64,000 nt of DNA. It comes from Verrucomicrobia bacterium UBA1183. Lineage in GTDB: Bacteria; Verrucomicrobiota; Verrucomicrobiia; Opitutales; UBA9783. The notes below the pieces were generated by a model. The model did no database searches. It was not told where the DNA came from and saw nothing but the letters and a program-made list of their open reading frames with translations. Positions 52,801 to 61,257 of this stretch are shown one piece after another (position 1 is the first letter of the stretch; every line of letters starts with the position of its first letter). Location of the stretch: the NCBI GenBank assembly GCA_002309885.1, contig DBYP01000018.1, positions 62,001 to 126,000 on the forward strand, in the 5' to 3' direction. The position numbers and the translations under genes are program-made.

Positions 52801-53850
52801 ATGTCTGAGATTTTTAATATGCAAAGCGTGAGTTTTGAGAAGGTATCCCAATTTTTGAAAGAGCGTCATGAGCCCGATTTTCGCGTTAAACAGTGGCAGC
52901 AAGCGTTTTTTAAAGGGAAATGTTTAAAGTTTGAAGATTTGACTATTTTTTCGGAAAAACTTCGGGCAGACTTAATCGAAAATTTTGGTGAACGCTTACA
53001 TCCGGTAGAATGTGCGACGGTTGAGAGCGATGAACAGGCTTGCAAATATTTGCTCAAAATGGATGATGGTGCGCGTGTGGAATGTGTTTACATGAAATTC
53101 CACGAAGGTATAAAGTCGCTCTGTATATCCACGCAAGTAGGTTGCCCTTGTGCCTGTGCCTTTTGTGCAACTGGTGGCATCGGTTTTAAGCGCAATCTTA
53201 CGTTGGATGAGATTTTAGGTCAGGCACTTTACGTGGCAAAAACCACGGAAGGCATTGATCGCATTACTGTAATGGGTATGGGCGAAGCGCTGTTAAATCC
53301 GAATATTTTTGATGCTTTGCGTTGCTTAACGGCACCAAATATGTTTGGTTTGAGCCCGCAGCGTATCAGTATGTCAACTGTTGGCAACATTGAAGGTATT
53401 CACGCGATGACGCAAAAATTTCCGCAAGTAACTTTGACGTTTTCGCTCCATTTCCCGGAACAATCCTTGCGCGAACAATGGATGCCTACCGCTAAGAAAT
53501 ATGCGTTGAAGGATATTTTTGAAGCTTTGGATGAACATGTACGCGTAACCAAGAAAAAGGTTTACTTAGCTTACATGGTAATCGATGGGATCAATAACCG
53601 ACCTCAAGATATTGCACATTTAAGGCAATGGATTCAGGAACGTGGCGATTTGGCTTACCTGTACCACATCAATTTGATTCCATTTCATCCTATTCCTAAT
53701 TTAAATCTCGCGGAGACTCCGAGAGCAACAGCAATTCAACTGCAAAAGGAATTGGAACGTTACGGTATTGAAGCCACTGTTCGGCAATCTTTTGGTAAAT
53801 CCATCCAAGGTGCCTGTGGTCAGCTCGCCGCCGGCTATAAGAAAGCGTAA
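52801..53850 (+). CDS. RlmN/Cfr-family radical SAM 23S rRNA (A2503) methyltransferase, Cfr-like
   Basis: 349 residues from ATG 52801 (a TTG lies nine codons earlier). The radical-SAM cluster Cys are C115, C119, C122 (GCPCACAFCATG, with an extra C117), and the catalytic Cys pair C108 and C339 (GACGQLA). From memory, many stretches track Cfr more than RlmN: EPDFRVKQ, RADLIENFGE, GMGEAL, MFGLSPQRISMSTVG, QVTLTFSLHFP, DEHVRVTKKKVYLAYM, LYHINLI and VRQSFGK. The length equals that of Cfr. RlmN methylates C2 of A2503; Cfr adds a C8 methyl that blocks several ribosome drugs. Product specificity cannot be decided without alignment or assay. Confidence 0.82.
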   Translation: MSEIFNMQSVSFEKVSQFLKERHEPDFRVKQWQQAFFKGKCLKFEDLTIFSEKLRADLIENFGERLHPVECATVESDEQACKYLLKMDDGARVECVYMKFHEGIKSLCISTQVGCPCACAFCATGGIGFKRNLTLDEILGQALYVAKTTEGIDRITVMGMGEALLNPNIFDALRCLTAPNMFGLSPQRISMSTVGNIEGIHAMTQKFPQVTLTFSLHFPEQSLREQWMPTAKKYALKDIFEALDEHVRVTKKKVYLAYMVIDGINNRPQDIAHLRQWIQERGDLAYLYHINLIPFHPIPNLNLAETPRATAIQLQKELERYGIEATVRQSFGKSIQGACGQLAAGYKKA

Positions 53851-53903
53851 GGTTGTTTTGCAGAAACGGGTGAATACCTATTTTCATATCTCGTCCTGCT
53901 TTT

Positions 53904-54111
53904 TAGAGAGTGTCTATGGAAGATAAAAAATAAGAGAATAAGTTATAAGGGAGCTTTTTAAAAAAAGATTCCCTTAAACCCTCAAAAACTTTCATGATTT
54001 TGCAACAATGTTGCAAAATGACGGGGATGCGGAGCCTCTGCCTTGCTTTTAAGGGTTTTTACGAAAAATCTCCCAAAATTGCGATATTTTATTTCCCGTA
54101 GATATACGCTA
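53904..54111 (+). repeat. MITE-like interspersed repeat, copy 12 (forward, full length)
   Basis: Ends TAGAGAGTGTCTATGGAAG and GTAGATATACGCTA; has the AAGGGAGCTTTTTAAAAAAA stem and the TTTTGCAACAATGTTGCAAA palindrome; the GC hairpin is degenerate (GCGGAGCCTCTGCCTTGC). Confidence 0.85.
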
Positions 54112-54209
54112 AGAATGCTTTGTCTCTTCGGTTGCACTTCAAAGTTGAACTTACAAATTCTTACAAAATAGAGTTGACCATGGAAGAAAAACAGAAGATA
54201 ATCTCAGAC

Positions 54210-55145
54210 ATGAAGGTTATCAAACACTTATCGTGGATCAGTTCAGCGGCGTTAATATCGACACCAATGTTTGCAAAAGTTGCAAAGAGTGAAGCTTCAG
54301 TAGCTACCAAAGAAGCTCCAGTTGTTGTAGAGGAAAAAGCAGCTCCTCAACAACAGCCTGTAGTTGAAGAAAAAAAGGGTGAGAATGTAGCAGCCAAAGA
54401 AAATGCAGCTGAGGCCCAAGAAGTAGCTCCCACGAAAGAGCAGATTGCTTCTTATTTTAAGACGCTGGGTTGGATGACCATAATGCAGAGCGGTGTGAAA
54501 AATCTAGGCTGCAATACGGATGAGACGAGTGCCTTTTTGGAAGGTGTACGTCTTGCTTTGGATGGCAAAGAAGCACCGGTTAAGTTGGGCGAAGTTATGC
54601 AGTCTATGCAGGGTTTTTTGCAAAAGCGTGCGGGAGAATTTGAGAAAAAGCACCAAGAGGAATTAAAGATGACAGCAGAAAAGAACCGTAAAGATGGTGA
54701 TAAATTCATGGCAGATCTTCTAAGAAAAGATGCTTCTATAAAGACAACGGCTTCCGGTTTAAGCTATAAGGTATTGGCTGAAGGCGATAGTAAAAACAAG
54801 CCTTCGGACGAAGATTCGGTTGAGATTTACTACACCGGAAAACTTATCGATGGTAAGGTTTTTGATGAATCTAAAGCTAAGCCGATTACGTTCCCGTTAA
54901 ATGGCGTTGTTCCAGGTATCAAGGAAGGTTTGCAGTTGATTGGTCAAGGCGGCAAAATTACGCTCTACATCCCAGACAATTTGGCCTATGGAGAATATGA
55001 CATTCCTAGCATACCTGCAGGTTCACGCCTCGTTTTCGATGTTGAGCTTGTGAAGGTTGTAAAGGCAGAAAAGGCTCCAGCGGTTTTGGCTGAACCGGAA
55101 AAAGAAGCTAAGGCACCTGCCGCTGAGGAGAAAAGCAGCAAGTAA
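54210..55145 (+). CDS. Exported FKBP-type peptidyl-prolyl isomerase
   Basis: 311 residues from ATG 54210, chosen because it gives a signal peptide (MKVIKHLSWISSAALISTP). The longer frame adds 30 residues. An Ala/Glu/Val-rich linker is followed by an FkpA/Mip-type N-terminal dimerisation domain (about 75-175) and the FKBP domain (YYTGKLIDGKVFDES, FPLNGVVPGIKEGLQLI, GGKITLYIPDNLAYGE, VFDVELVKV). It catalyses prolyl isomerisation in the periplasm or outer membrane; Mip-like proteins are common in intracellular bacteria. The C-terminus has another Ala/Glu/Lys tail. Confidence 0.92.
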   Translation: MKVIKHLSWISSAALISTPMFAKVAKSEASVATKEAPVVVEEKAAPQQQPVVEEKKGENVAAKENAAEAQEVAPTKEQIASYFKTLGWMTIMQSGVKNLGCNTDETSAFLEGVRLALDGKEAPVKLGEVMQSMQGFLQKRAGEFEKKHQEELKMTAEKNRKDGDKFMADLLRKDASIKTTASGLSYKVLAEGDSKNKPSDEDSVEIYYTGKLIDGKVFDESKAKPITFPLNGVVPGIKEGLQLIGQGGKITLYIPDNLAYGEYDIPSIPAGSRLVFDVELVKVVKAEKAPAVLAEPEKEAKAPAAEEKSSK

Positions 55146-55170
55146 ATTTACTTTTAGAACAAAACAAAGG

Positions 55171-55199
55171 ACGTCGGAAATAAATTCCGGCGTTTTTTT
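55171..55199 (+). terminator. Rho-independent terminator of the FKBP gene
   Basis: ACGTCGGAA/TTCCGGCGT stem (one G-T pair) with an ATAAA loop followed by a seven-T run, 25 bases after the stop. Confidence 0.85.
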
Positions 55200-55256
55200 A
55201 TCTGACACAAAGCGAAGAAGTCCCCGGGGTCCATCCGGAGATATCTATTAAACTTG

Positions 55257-55469
55257 CCAAAGTGCATCTATGCGAACCAACGCAACGACAATTTTGAGAG
55301 ATCTTTTGTAAAGCTTCCCAAGCCTTCTCAAAAGCAGGACAGAGGCCCTGTTCCTCAGCATTATTGCAAAATAAAGAAAAGTTTTTGAGGGTTTAAGGGA
55401 ACTTTTTTCAAAAAGTTCCCTTATAATTTAGGGTTTCATAATTTTTTATCTTTCGTGGATATGTGCCAG
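55257..55469 (-). repeat. MITE-like interspersed repeat, copy 13 (reverse)
   Basis: Left end AGTGCATCTATGCGAACC, right end ATCTTTCGTGGATATGTGCC; internal GCAGGACAGAGGCCCTG and the AAGGGAACTTTTTTCAAAAA stem. The central palindrome is partly lost. Confidence 0.78.
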
Positions 55470-55538
55470 ATCAGTACAAAAATTCTGTTGAAAAATATAG
55501 CTTCGTATCTCCCAATAACCACGAAACCTTTTGGCATA

Positions 55539-55561
55539 ACATCTGCTAAGTTTGCAGATGT
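55539..55561 (+). promoter_or_regulatory. Hairpin directly against a start codon
   Basis: ACATCTGC and GCAGATGT form a perfect eight-base stem around a seven-base loop (TAAGTTT), ending exactly where the ATG at 55562 begins. It would place the ribosome-binding region of the next gene in a hairpin, so translation could be controlled by its opening. Confidence 0.6.
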
Positions 55562-56401
55562 ATGAAAACAAAATTATTAACAAAATGTTTATTGGGAGGT
55601 ACCCTCATAGCAACATCCATTGCTAATGCTGGTTTTTTTGAATTCCAAGAGGGTTCCAAACTATCTGCACTTCAAAAAAATATGCTAAAAGTCCTTTTTG
55701 TCGATAAGTCCGTTCAAGGAATTAGCAGTATGGTATCTACATTTCAAGCGACCGTATTGAAAGATATCGTCGTAGAGTATAAGGATGCACTTTTGGCAGG
55801 AGAATCAAAAAAATTAGAAGATATTATTCTTTCTTATCTTTTTTCGACTTCACGCCAAAAGAAAGATCTGAAAGCCATATTGAAATACAACACAGCATTA
55901 TCAGAAGATCTTAAAAATGCTGATACCATATTCCAAGAGGCTATCATGGGTGATAAGGATGGACTTTTTAATGGTATTATCCGAGAGACGCTTAGGGCCT
56001 ATAAGAAGTGTATAGATACCGATGATATAGACGACAAAGAGCAACTTACGGAAGCCTATAATGTTTTATGGGATACTGTTGTTAGTGCATGGAGTACTGA
56101 TTTTACCGGTGAATTCTGGGATGATATTGTAGAACAATATCCAAATGCCAAATTGGGTAGCCTATTGACGAGTTTGCGTGCAGCTGATGGCAAGAATGCC
56201 TGCCAAAAGATTGCAAGTCTGCTGGGAAAAATTATTGAAGACGAAATCGAAAAAAGTACAGCCTGCTGCTGTGATTGTTGCGGACCTTGTTGTAAGAAAA
56301 CACTGGAAATTACTGCTCAATCTGCAAAAGTCATTATCGATATTCTACCTACCGTTGTCAAATTGGTCGTAGCTATCATGACGGCAGCCGGTGTTGCCTA
56401 A
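55562..56401 (+). CDS. Exported protein with a cysteine cluster, unknown
   Basis: 279 residues. A signal peptide (LLTKCLLGGTLIATSIANA) precedes a helical mature domain rich in Lys, Asp, Glu and Leu. Near the C-terminus is a dense Cys motif (ACCCDCCGPCCKK) and then a hydrophobic helix (IIDILPTVVKLVVAIMTA) that could anchor it in a membrane. No known family is recognised. A terminator follows, so it is a single-gene unit; the hairpin before its start suggests translational control. Confidence 0.75.
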   Translation: MKTKLLTKCLLGGTLIATSIANAGFFEFQEGSKLSALQKNMLKVLFVDKSVQGISSMVSTFQATVLKDIVVEYKDALLAGESKKLEDIILSYLFSTSRQKKDLKAILKYNTALSEDLKNADTIFQEAIMGDKDGLFNGIIRETLRAYKKCIDTDDIDDKEQLTEAYNVLWDTVVSAWSTDFTGEFWDDIVEQYPNAKLGSLLTSLRAADGKNACQKIASLLGKIIEDEIEKSTACCCDCCGPCCKKTLEITAQSAKVIIDILPTVVKLVVAIMTAAGVA

Positions 56402-56411
56402 ACATAAAACG

Positions 56412-56445
56412 ACTTGGGAGGAGCTATATTCTCCCAAGTTTTTTT
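56412..56445 (+). terminator. Rho-independent terminator
   Basis: ACTTGGGAG/CTCCCAAGT, a nine-base stem with a ten-base loop, followed by a run of T, about ten bases after the stop of the cysteine-cluster gene. Confidence 0.9.
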
Positions 56446-56474
56446 AAAAAGCGGGATAAAAATCACATTTGTGT

Positions 56475-56696
56475 TAGAATGTGTCTACGGAAGATAAAAA
56501 ATTATAAGAGAATAACTTATGAAGGAATTTTTTGAAAAAAGCTTCTCTTAAACCCTCAAAAAACTTTCATAATTTTGCAACATTGTTGCGAAATGACTTG
56601 GGTGCAAGGCTTCTGTCCTGCTTTTAAGGAATCTTGAGGGATTTTTTGCAAAAAATCCTTCAAAAATGTAATACTTCAACGCCTTTATCCACGCTA
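56475..56696 (+). repeat. MITE-like interspersed repeat, copy 14 (forward, full length)
   Basis: Ends TAGAATGTGTCTACGGAAG and TTTATCCACGCTA; AAGGAATTTTTTGAAAAAAG stem, TTTTGCAACATTGTTGCGAA, GCAAGGCTTCTGTCCTGC and the TTTTTTGCAAAAAA stem present. Confidence 0.87.
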
Positions 56697-56745
56697 TAAA
56701 CTGGAACTTCAATTCCTGAATTTTAAATTTATTTCATCATTTGGC

Positions 56746-56775
56746 TTGACTTGCGATAGGGGCTTCGACCATAAT
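56746..56775 (+). promoter_or_regulatory. Putative sigma-70 promoter for tRNA-Met/tRNA-Arg
   Basis: TTGACT and CATAAT with an 18-base spacer, ending 15 bases before tRNA-Met. Confidence 0.6.
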
Positions 56776-56790
56776 AGCTTCCATCATAGG

Positions 56791-56865
<75 letters not shown>

Positions 56866-56878
56866 ATACTTTTAATAA

Positions 56879-56954
56879 GGGGAAGTAGCTCAGTGGATAG
56901 AGCAGCGGTCTTCTAAACCGAAGGTCGTGGGTTCGACTCCCATTTTCCCCGCCA
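56879..56954 (+). tRNA. tRNA-Arg(TCT), CCA encoded
   Basis: Acceptor GGGGAAG/TTTCCCC, anticodon stem GCGGT/ACCGA with loop CTTCTAA (TCT), T loop TTCGACT, G discriminator and CCA. It lies 13 bases after tRNA-Met, probably the same transcript. Confidence 0.96.
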
Positions 56955-57048
56955 CTTTCTCTGGATTTTAACATAAAGCATCTTCCGAAGACTCTGCGAT
57001 TCTATTTCTGATGATTTTCCCGAGCTGTGGCCATTTCTTAACCCGATG

Positions 57049-57205
57049 GGATACGCTATAAAGGAATTTTTTGAAAAGGCTTCCCTTAAACCCTCAAAAA
57101 GTTTCCCTATTCTGCAACATGGTTGCAAAAAATGTAAATGTTTTAAGGGAGTTTGAGGGTTTTTTACAAAAAATCTCTCAAGATTTGTAACCTCCAGAGA
57201 CAAAT
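57049..57205 (+). repeat. MITE-like interspersed repeat, copy 15 (forward, truncated)
   Basis: AAGGAATTTTTTGAAAAGGC stem, CTGCAACATGGTTGCAAAA and the TTTTTTACAAAAAATCTCTC stem; the GCAGGG hairpin is missing. It ends a few bases before the dprA stop. Confidence 0.75.
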
Positions 57206-57207
57206 TA

Positions 57208-58326
57208 TTATAGCTCAAAAAGACCATCGTTACGGCGGATGATCCAGCGATTTAATTCCAAGGAAAAAAGAACCGTTTGCATGGTTTGAGGTTCTACCTT
57301 ACAAAAAGCGCATAGGTCGGAACTGCTTAGGGTGCCATGCTTTTGCAGGAAACCGTAAACTTGAGCCTCCAACCCCTCTAAACTTGGGCGTGTATCGCGT
57401 TGCAATTTTCGTATTTTGGGTTCCAAATCTAATTTCAGCTCCAACGGCGGTGCGGAATCTAAATCTTCCAATATATCTTCAGTCGAAGTTACCAATGTGG
57501 CACCATTTCGAATCAGTTGATGGCATCCACGGCTCATATCTGAATCAATACGACCCGGAATGGCAAAAACTTGACGATTCTGTTCCAAAGCAAAGGTAGC
57601 GGTCAACATACTACCGCCCTTTAAATCGGATTCGACGACCAAGGTGGCTTGACTCATCCCCGACAAAATGCGATTTCGACGCGGGAAGGTGACCCGATCT
57701 GCACGTACGTGAAGCGGAAATTCGGAAATAATACAACCGTTTTCTTTGATTTGAGCGTATAAATCCGCATTTTCGGGTGGATAAATTCGATCAATACCGC
57801 AACCCAAAACCGCAACGGTTGTCCCTTGAACTCGCAAAGCACCTCGGTGTGCCGCCGTATCAATGCCGCGCGCAAAACCGCTGATGATGTTCCAACCTCG
57901 TTCGGCGAGCTCACTGCTGAATTTTTCCGCCATTTGTAGCCCATAAATATCCGCATAGCGGCTTCCCACAATAGCGATTGTGTTGGTTGTTGGTGATAAT
58001 TTTCCTAGAACGTACAGACCTATAGGCGGGTCGTAAATCGTTCGCAATAATGCTGGGTAATCAGGATGTTCAAACGAAATGAACCGCGCTCCCATTTTTG
58101 ACAAAGCTTCTTTTTCTTTACTAGCATGGAATAACTGTTCGTGCTGAAGTAGATTGGCGCAAGCGGTTTTTGTCAGGCCAGCAGACAATAAATCCTCCTC
58201 TTTGCCCTTAAAAATGGCCAACGGATCATTTCCGAAAAACTCTAATAACTTTTGTAAAGACAGCCACCCAATGCGTGGCAAAGCATTCAAGATTAAATAC
58301 GCATCCTCTCGAGAATCTACTGTCAT
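57208..58326 (-). CDS. dprA: DNA-processing protein DprA
   Basis: 372 residues from ATG 58326; the frame extends two codons to a TTG. An N-terminal helical domain (LPRIGWLSLQKLLEFFG) is followed by the Rossmann-like DprA core: IAIVGSRYADIYG, ISGFARGIDTAAHRGAL, AVLGCGIDRIYPPENADL, EFPLHVRADRVTFPRRNRI, LVVESDLKGGSMLTATFAL and the GCHQLIRNGA segment. A winged-helix C-terminus ends the protein. DprA loads RecA onto incoming single-stranded DNA during natural transformation. A pseudopilin gene is at 7.4 kb. Confidence 0.95.
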   Translation of the reverse strand: MTVDSREDAYLILNALPRIGWLSLQKLLEFFGNDPLAIFKGKEEDLLSAGLTKTACANLLQHEQLFHASKEKEALSKMGARFISFEHPDYPALLRTIYDPPIGLYVLGKLSPTTNTIAIVGSRYADIYGLQMAEKFSSELAERGWNIISGFARGIDTAAHRGALRVQGTTVAVLGCGIDRIYPPENADLYAQIKENGCIISEFPLHVRADRVTFPRRNRILSGMSQATLVVESDLKGGSMLTATFALEQNRQVFAIPGRIDSDMSRGCHQLIRNGATLVTSTEDILEDLDSAPPLELKLDLEPKIRKLQRDTRPSLEGLEAQVYGFLQKHGTLSSSDLCAFCKVEPQTMQTVLFSLELNRWIIRRNDGLFEL

Positions 58327-58357
58327 GGGCAAACGCTACCCCCGAGGCAAAATAAAA

Positions 58358-58377
58358 GCGCCTGCAAATCGAGGCGC
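58358..58377 (-). terminator. Rho-independent terminator after rpmA
   Basis: On the minus strand GCGCCT/AGGCGC with an eight-base loop, followed by TTTTATTTT, between rpmA and dprA. It would end the rplU-rpmA transcript. Confidence 0.8.
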
Positions 58378-58383
58378 CAAAGA

Positions 58384-58626
58384 TTAAGCATTGACTGCAA
58401 CGCGACGATGCTCTTTGTCCCAAGCAACCGTTCCATCGATCAATGCAAACAGGGTGAAATCACGACCCAATCCGACGTTCTTACCGGGATGATATTTCGT
58501 GCCTCTCTGACGCATTAAAATCGTTCCGGCACGTACAACTTCTCCGCTGTAACGTTTTACGCCCAAATTTTTACACTTACTATCTCTTCCGTTTTTGGAT
58601 GAACCTTGCGCGCTATGATGTGACAT
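58384..58626 (-). CDS. rpmA: 50S ribosomal protein L27
   Basis: 80 residues: [36 protein letters not shown] and [14 protein letters not shown] are classical L27. It starts directly at [13 protein letters not shown]; no cleaved N-terminal extension as in Firmicutes is evident. It follows rplU by 11 bases, the conserved arrangement. Confidence 0.97.
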   Translation of the reverse strand: MSHHSAQGSSKNGRDSKCKNLGVKRYSGEVVRAGTILMRQRGTKYHPGKNVGLGRDFTLFALIDGTVAWDKEHRRVAVNA

Positions 58627-58637
58627 GGCAAAACTCC

Positions 58638-58955
58638 TTACTTAACTTCAATACCTTCAATTTTAATGACCGACAACTCTTGACGATGTCCTTGTTTGCG
58701 CTGAAAACCACCGCGACGACGATGCTTCAAGACCAAAATTTTCTTATCTCTCTTGTTTTCGAGGACTTTGGCATGTACAACCGCATTCACAACGAGAGGA
58801 TTGCCTAAATGTATGCCTGCGTTATCCTCAAACATAAGGACTTCCTTAATATCAACCACACTACCGGCTTCTGTACCCCGATAACGGTTAACCTTCAAAA
58901 TATCTCCTGCCTCGACAGTGAACTGCCTCCCTTGGGTTTTTATGACCGCTTTCAT
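58638..58955 (-). CDS. rplU: 50S ribosomal protein L21
   Basis: 105 residues: [28 protein letters not shown] and [20 protein letters not shown]. First gene of the rplU-rpmA pair. About 170 bases upstream hold no other gene before tRNA-Glu. Confidence 0.97.
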   Translation of the reverse strand: MKAVIKTQGRQFTVEAGDILKVNRYRGTEAGSVVDIKEVLMFEDNAGIHLGNPLVVNAVVHAKVLENKRDKKILVLKHRRRGGFQRKQGHRQELSVIKIEGIEVK

Positions 58956-59124
58956 ACTTCAAAACTTCCGCGACTGCTATTAATAATGATAACTAATGCT
59001 AACAGCAAACAACGATTGTTAAATAATTGCAAGCATTTTTTATGGCTTTGTGAAAAATTTATTTGAAAATAAAACAAGCTCACACGAAATGAGCCTTGTT
59101 TCAAACAAACATCATAAAACATAC

Positions 59125-59200
59125 TGGCGTCCCGTAGGAGATTCGAACTCCTGTTGTCGGGATGAAAACCCGGTGTCCTAACCGACTAGACGAACAGGAC
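59125..59200 (-). tRNA. tRNA-Glu(TTC), CCA encoded
   Basis: Minus strand: acceptor GTCCTGT/ACGGGAC, anticodon stem CCGGG/CCCGA with loop TTTTCAT (TTC), T loop TTCGAAT, G discriminator and encoded CCA. Confidence 0.96.
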
Positions 59201-59319
59201 GCTGATACAATTCATAAAAGGTAAATGATTAAATTTATAAATCAAGTATTTTTTTGCTTTATTTATAATTAGGTCGAAAATTAAAGATAAAAGCCTTTTT
59301 AAAACGAATACAATTAATG

Positions 59320-59427
59320 AATTGTCATTTTGCGACTAAGTTGAAAAATGAATGAAAGTTTTGGAGGATCTAAGGGAAACTTTTTTCAAAAAGTTCCCTT
59401 AGGATTTATTCCTGTAGATACGTTCTA
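59320..59427 (-). repeat. MITE-like interspersed repeat, copy 16 (half element)
   Basis: Decayed GCGACTAAGTTG remnant of the palindrome, AAGTTTTGGAGGATCTAAGG, the AAGGGAAACTTTTTTCAAAA stem and the end GTAGATACGTTCTA. The outer half with the GC hairpin is absent. Confidence 0.75.
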
Positions 59428-59491
59428 AAAAAGCATAGGTACATTGAGAAAAATTACCATGCTCAAAATTGCAATCTCAGAACTTTTGCAC

Positions 59492-60484
59492 CTAAAATAG
59501 CGCGTTTGCGGCGACACCAACGGCAGTGATAGGTCCGGAATTGGATACGCTATCGACCGCTTTATCAACTTTATTCAGCGCAGATTCGGCTTTTTTGTAC
59601 AAATCGTCACTCGAGATGATGCGACCTAACGTACTTTCAGCATTGTTCAAGCGGGCAGAAAATTCGCGGACGTTGTTCACGATTTCATCAAAGGACTTGG
59701 CTGTCTCTGGGTCCGAAATCAACTTTCCTAGCAACCCCTCGCCATCTTTGAGGCTTTTGGAGATATCTTCAAATGTTACCAACATACTATCGACTTTATT
59801 CGCGGCACCCTTAATGGATTGCATCATATCCAGCAAATCCGTATAAGCTTGGTCTTCGCAAACCAACTTCCCAAGGGTACCTTCGCCACCGGAGATTTTC
59901 CCTGAAATGGAAGAAAAATTGTCGACAATTTGATTTAACTTATCCTTGTTATTGTGGAAAAAGTCACCAATTTCCTGAAATAATGAGGGAGCTCCAGAAC
60001 TACCACTTAAGCTGGAACTGTCAAATCCTGATAAAATGCGATCTAAACGGTCTCCTACGGAACTAAATTTTTGAATAACCGAAGAAATGTCGGTGGCAGG
60101 TCTTGTCTCGATATACGCCGATTCGATAAGAGGTTTTTCCGAATTTCCCGGAGCAATCGAAATGTAATTAGCGCCCAATAATCCCGCCATCAATATGGTA
60201 GCGACAGAGTTTTCCGGAATTTGATAGTGCTTTTCGATGTTTAAAACTGCCACAGCCAAATCCTTATTGAGATAGGTTCTTATGACACTTCCGACACGCA
60301 CGCCCGCTACACGAACATCATCCCCGACCTGTAATTGTTTAAGATCGGTAAACAATGCCTTGACGGTATAACTATCGTGACGCGATACCGATAAGCGATT
60401 GAGGGCTGAATAAACGATGTACATCAGTACCAATCCAAAGAAGGCAAACAGAAGAACGCGAATAGCATCGGATTTATTTTTCAT
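59492..60484 (-). CDS. mlaD: MlaD/MCE-family lipid-binding protein
   Basis: 330 residues. An N-terminal membrane anchor (VLLFAFFGLVLMYIVYSAL, about 9-27) precedes an MCE domain (LFTDLKQLQVGDDVRVAGVRVGSV; SVATILMAGLLGANYISIAPG), then a long predicted-helical tail with repeated Gly-Leu-Gly-Lys-Leu motifs (GEGTLGKLVCED, GEGLLGKLISDP) and a Gly/Ser linker. The tail would extend through the periplasm. It is the last gene of the Mla-type unit and overlaps mlaF by four bases. Confidence 0.9.
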   Translation of the reverse strand: MKNKSDAIRVLLFAFFGLVLMYIVYSALNRLSVSRHDSYTVKALFTDLKQLQVGDDVRVAGVRVGSVIRTYLNKDLAVAVLNIEKHYQIPENSVATILMAGLLGANYISIAPGNSEKPLIESAYIETRPATDISSVIQKFSSVGDRLDRILSGFDSSSLSGSSGAPSLFQEIGDFFHNNKDKLNQIVDNFSSISGKISGGEGTLGKLVCEDQAYTDLLDMMQSIKGAANKVDSMLVTFEDISKSLKDGEGLLGKLISDPETAKSFDEIVNNVREFSARLNNAESTLGRIISSDDLYKKAESALNKVDKAVDSVSNSGPITAVGVAANALF

Positions 60485-61254
60485 GATAACAAAGTTCCAA
60501 AGTTAGGGTGTTGTATGTTAATGTTGGGGTTTAAAAAATTTTGTACGAAAGCATTCTTTGAATTTAGGAGAGATTCCTTGGTGTAAATTTCATCGATTTT
60601 TCCGTTTTGTAGTACGCCGATGTGATCTGCAATCGATTTCGCCAAAGCCAGATCATGAGAAACCACTACCGTTGTAATGTTTAATTTTCGATTAACATAG
60701 CCGATCAATTCAATGATGGAAGCCGCCGTTATAGGATCTAATTCCGAAGTGGGTTCGTCGAACAGCAGAACATCCGGCTGCATCAGTAATCCGCGGGCTA
60801 AAGCAACACGTTTCTTCATACCTCCAGACAAATCGGATGGCATTAAATGTTCTGTGGATTCCAAATTCAGAAGCTTTAAAACACGATCGATACGCCGTGC
60901 AATCTCATCTTCACCGCAAATGGCATGTTCGCGGAAATAAAGCGCAAGATTGTCGAATACCGACATGGAATTGAACAACGCTCCCGCTTGAAATACGAGA
61001 CCTAAGACGAACGTTTGTTGCTTCTTTACTTCTTCCAAAGGAATGTCATTAATACGGATAGAACCGGCAGTGGGGCGATCTAATCCCGCTAAAAGCTTCA
61101 AAAACACACTTTTGCCGGTACCGCTGGGGCCCATCAAAACAAAAATTTCTCCCGGAGTTACGCTCAATGTCAGTTTGTCCAATACGACATGATCCGCGAA
61201 CTGCTTGCATAAGCCGCGCACTTCAATTTGAACCGATGTTTGTTTTGTCGTCAT
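60481..61254 (-). CDS. mlaF: MlaF-type ABC transporter ATPase
   Basis: 257 residues: Walker A LMGPSGTGKSVFLKLL, Q-loop LGLVFQAGALFNSMSVFDN, signature DLSGGMKKRVALARGL, Walker B VLLFDEPTSELDP, switch VVVSHDLALA. The LSGGMKKR form is typical of MlaF/Mkl ATPases that power lipid transport across the envelope with MlaE and MlaD. Three bases separate it from mlaE. Confidence 0.95.
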   Translation of the reverse strand: MTTKQTSVQIEVRGLCKQFADHVVLDKLTLSVTPGEIFVLMGPSGTGKSVFLKLLAGLDRPTAGSIRINDIPLEEVKKQQTFVLGLVFQAGALFNSMSVFDNLALYFREHAICGEDEIARRIDRVLKLLNLESTEHLMPSDLSGGMKKRVALARGLLMQPDVLLFDEPTSELDPITAASIIELIGYVNRKLNITTVVVSHDLALAKSIADHIGVLQNGKIDEIYTKESLLNSKNAFVQNFLNPNINIQHPNFGTLLS

Positions 61255-61257
61255 GGA

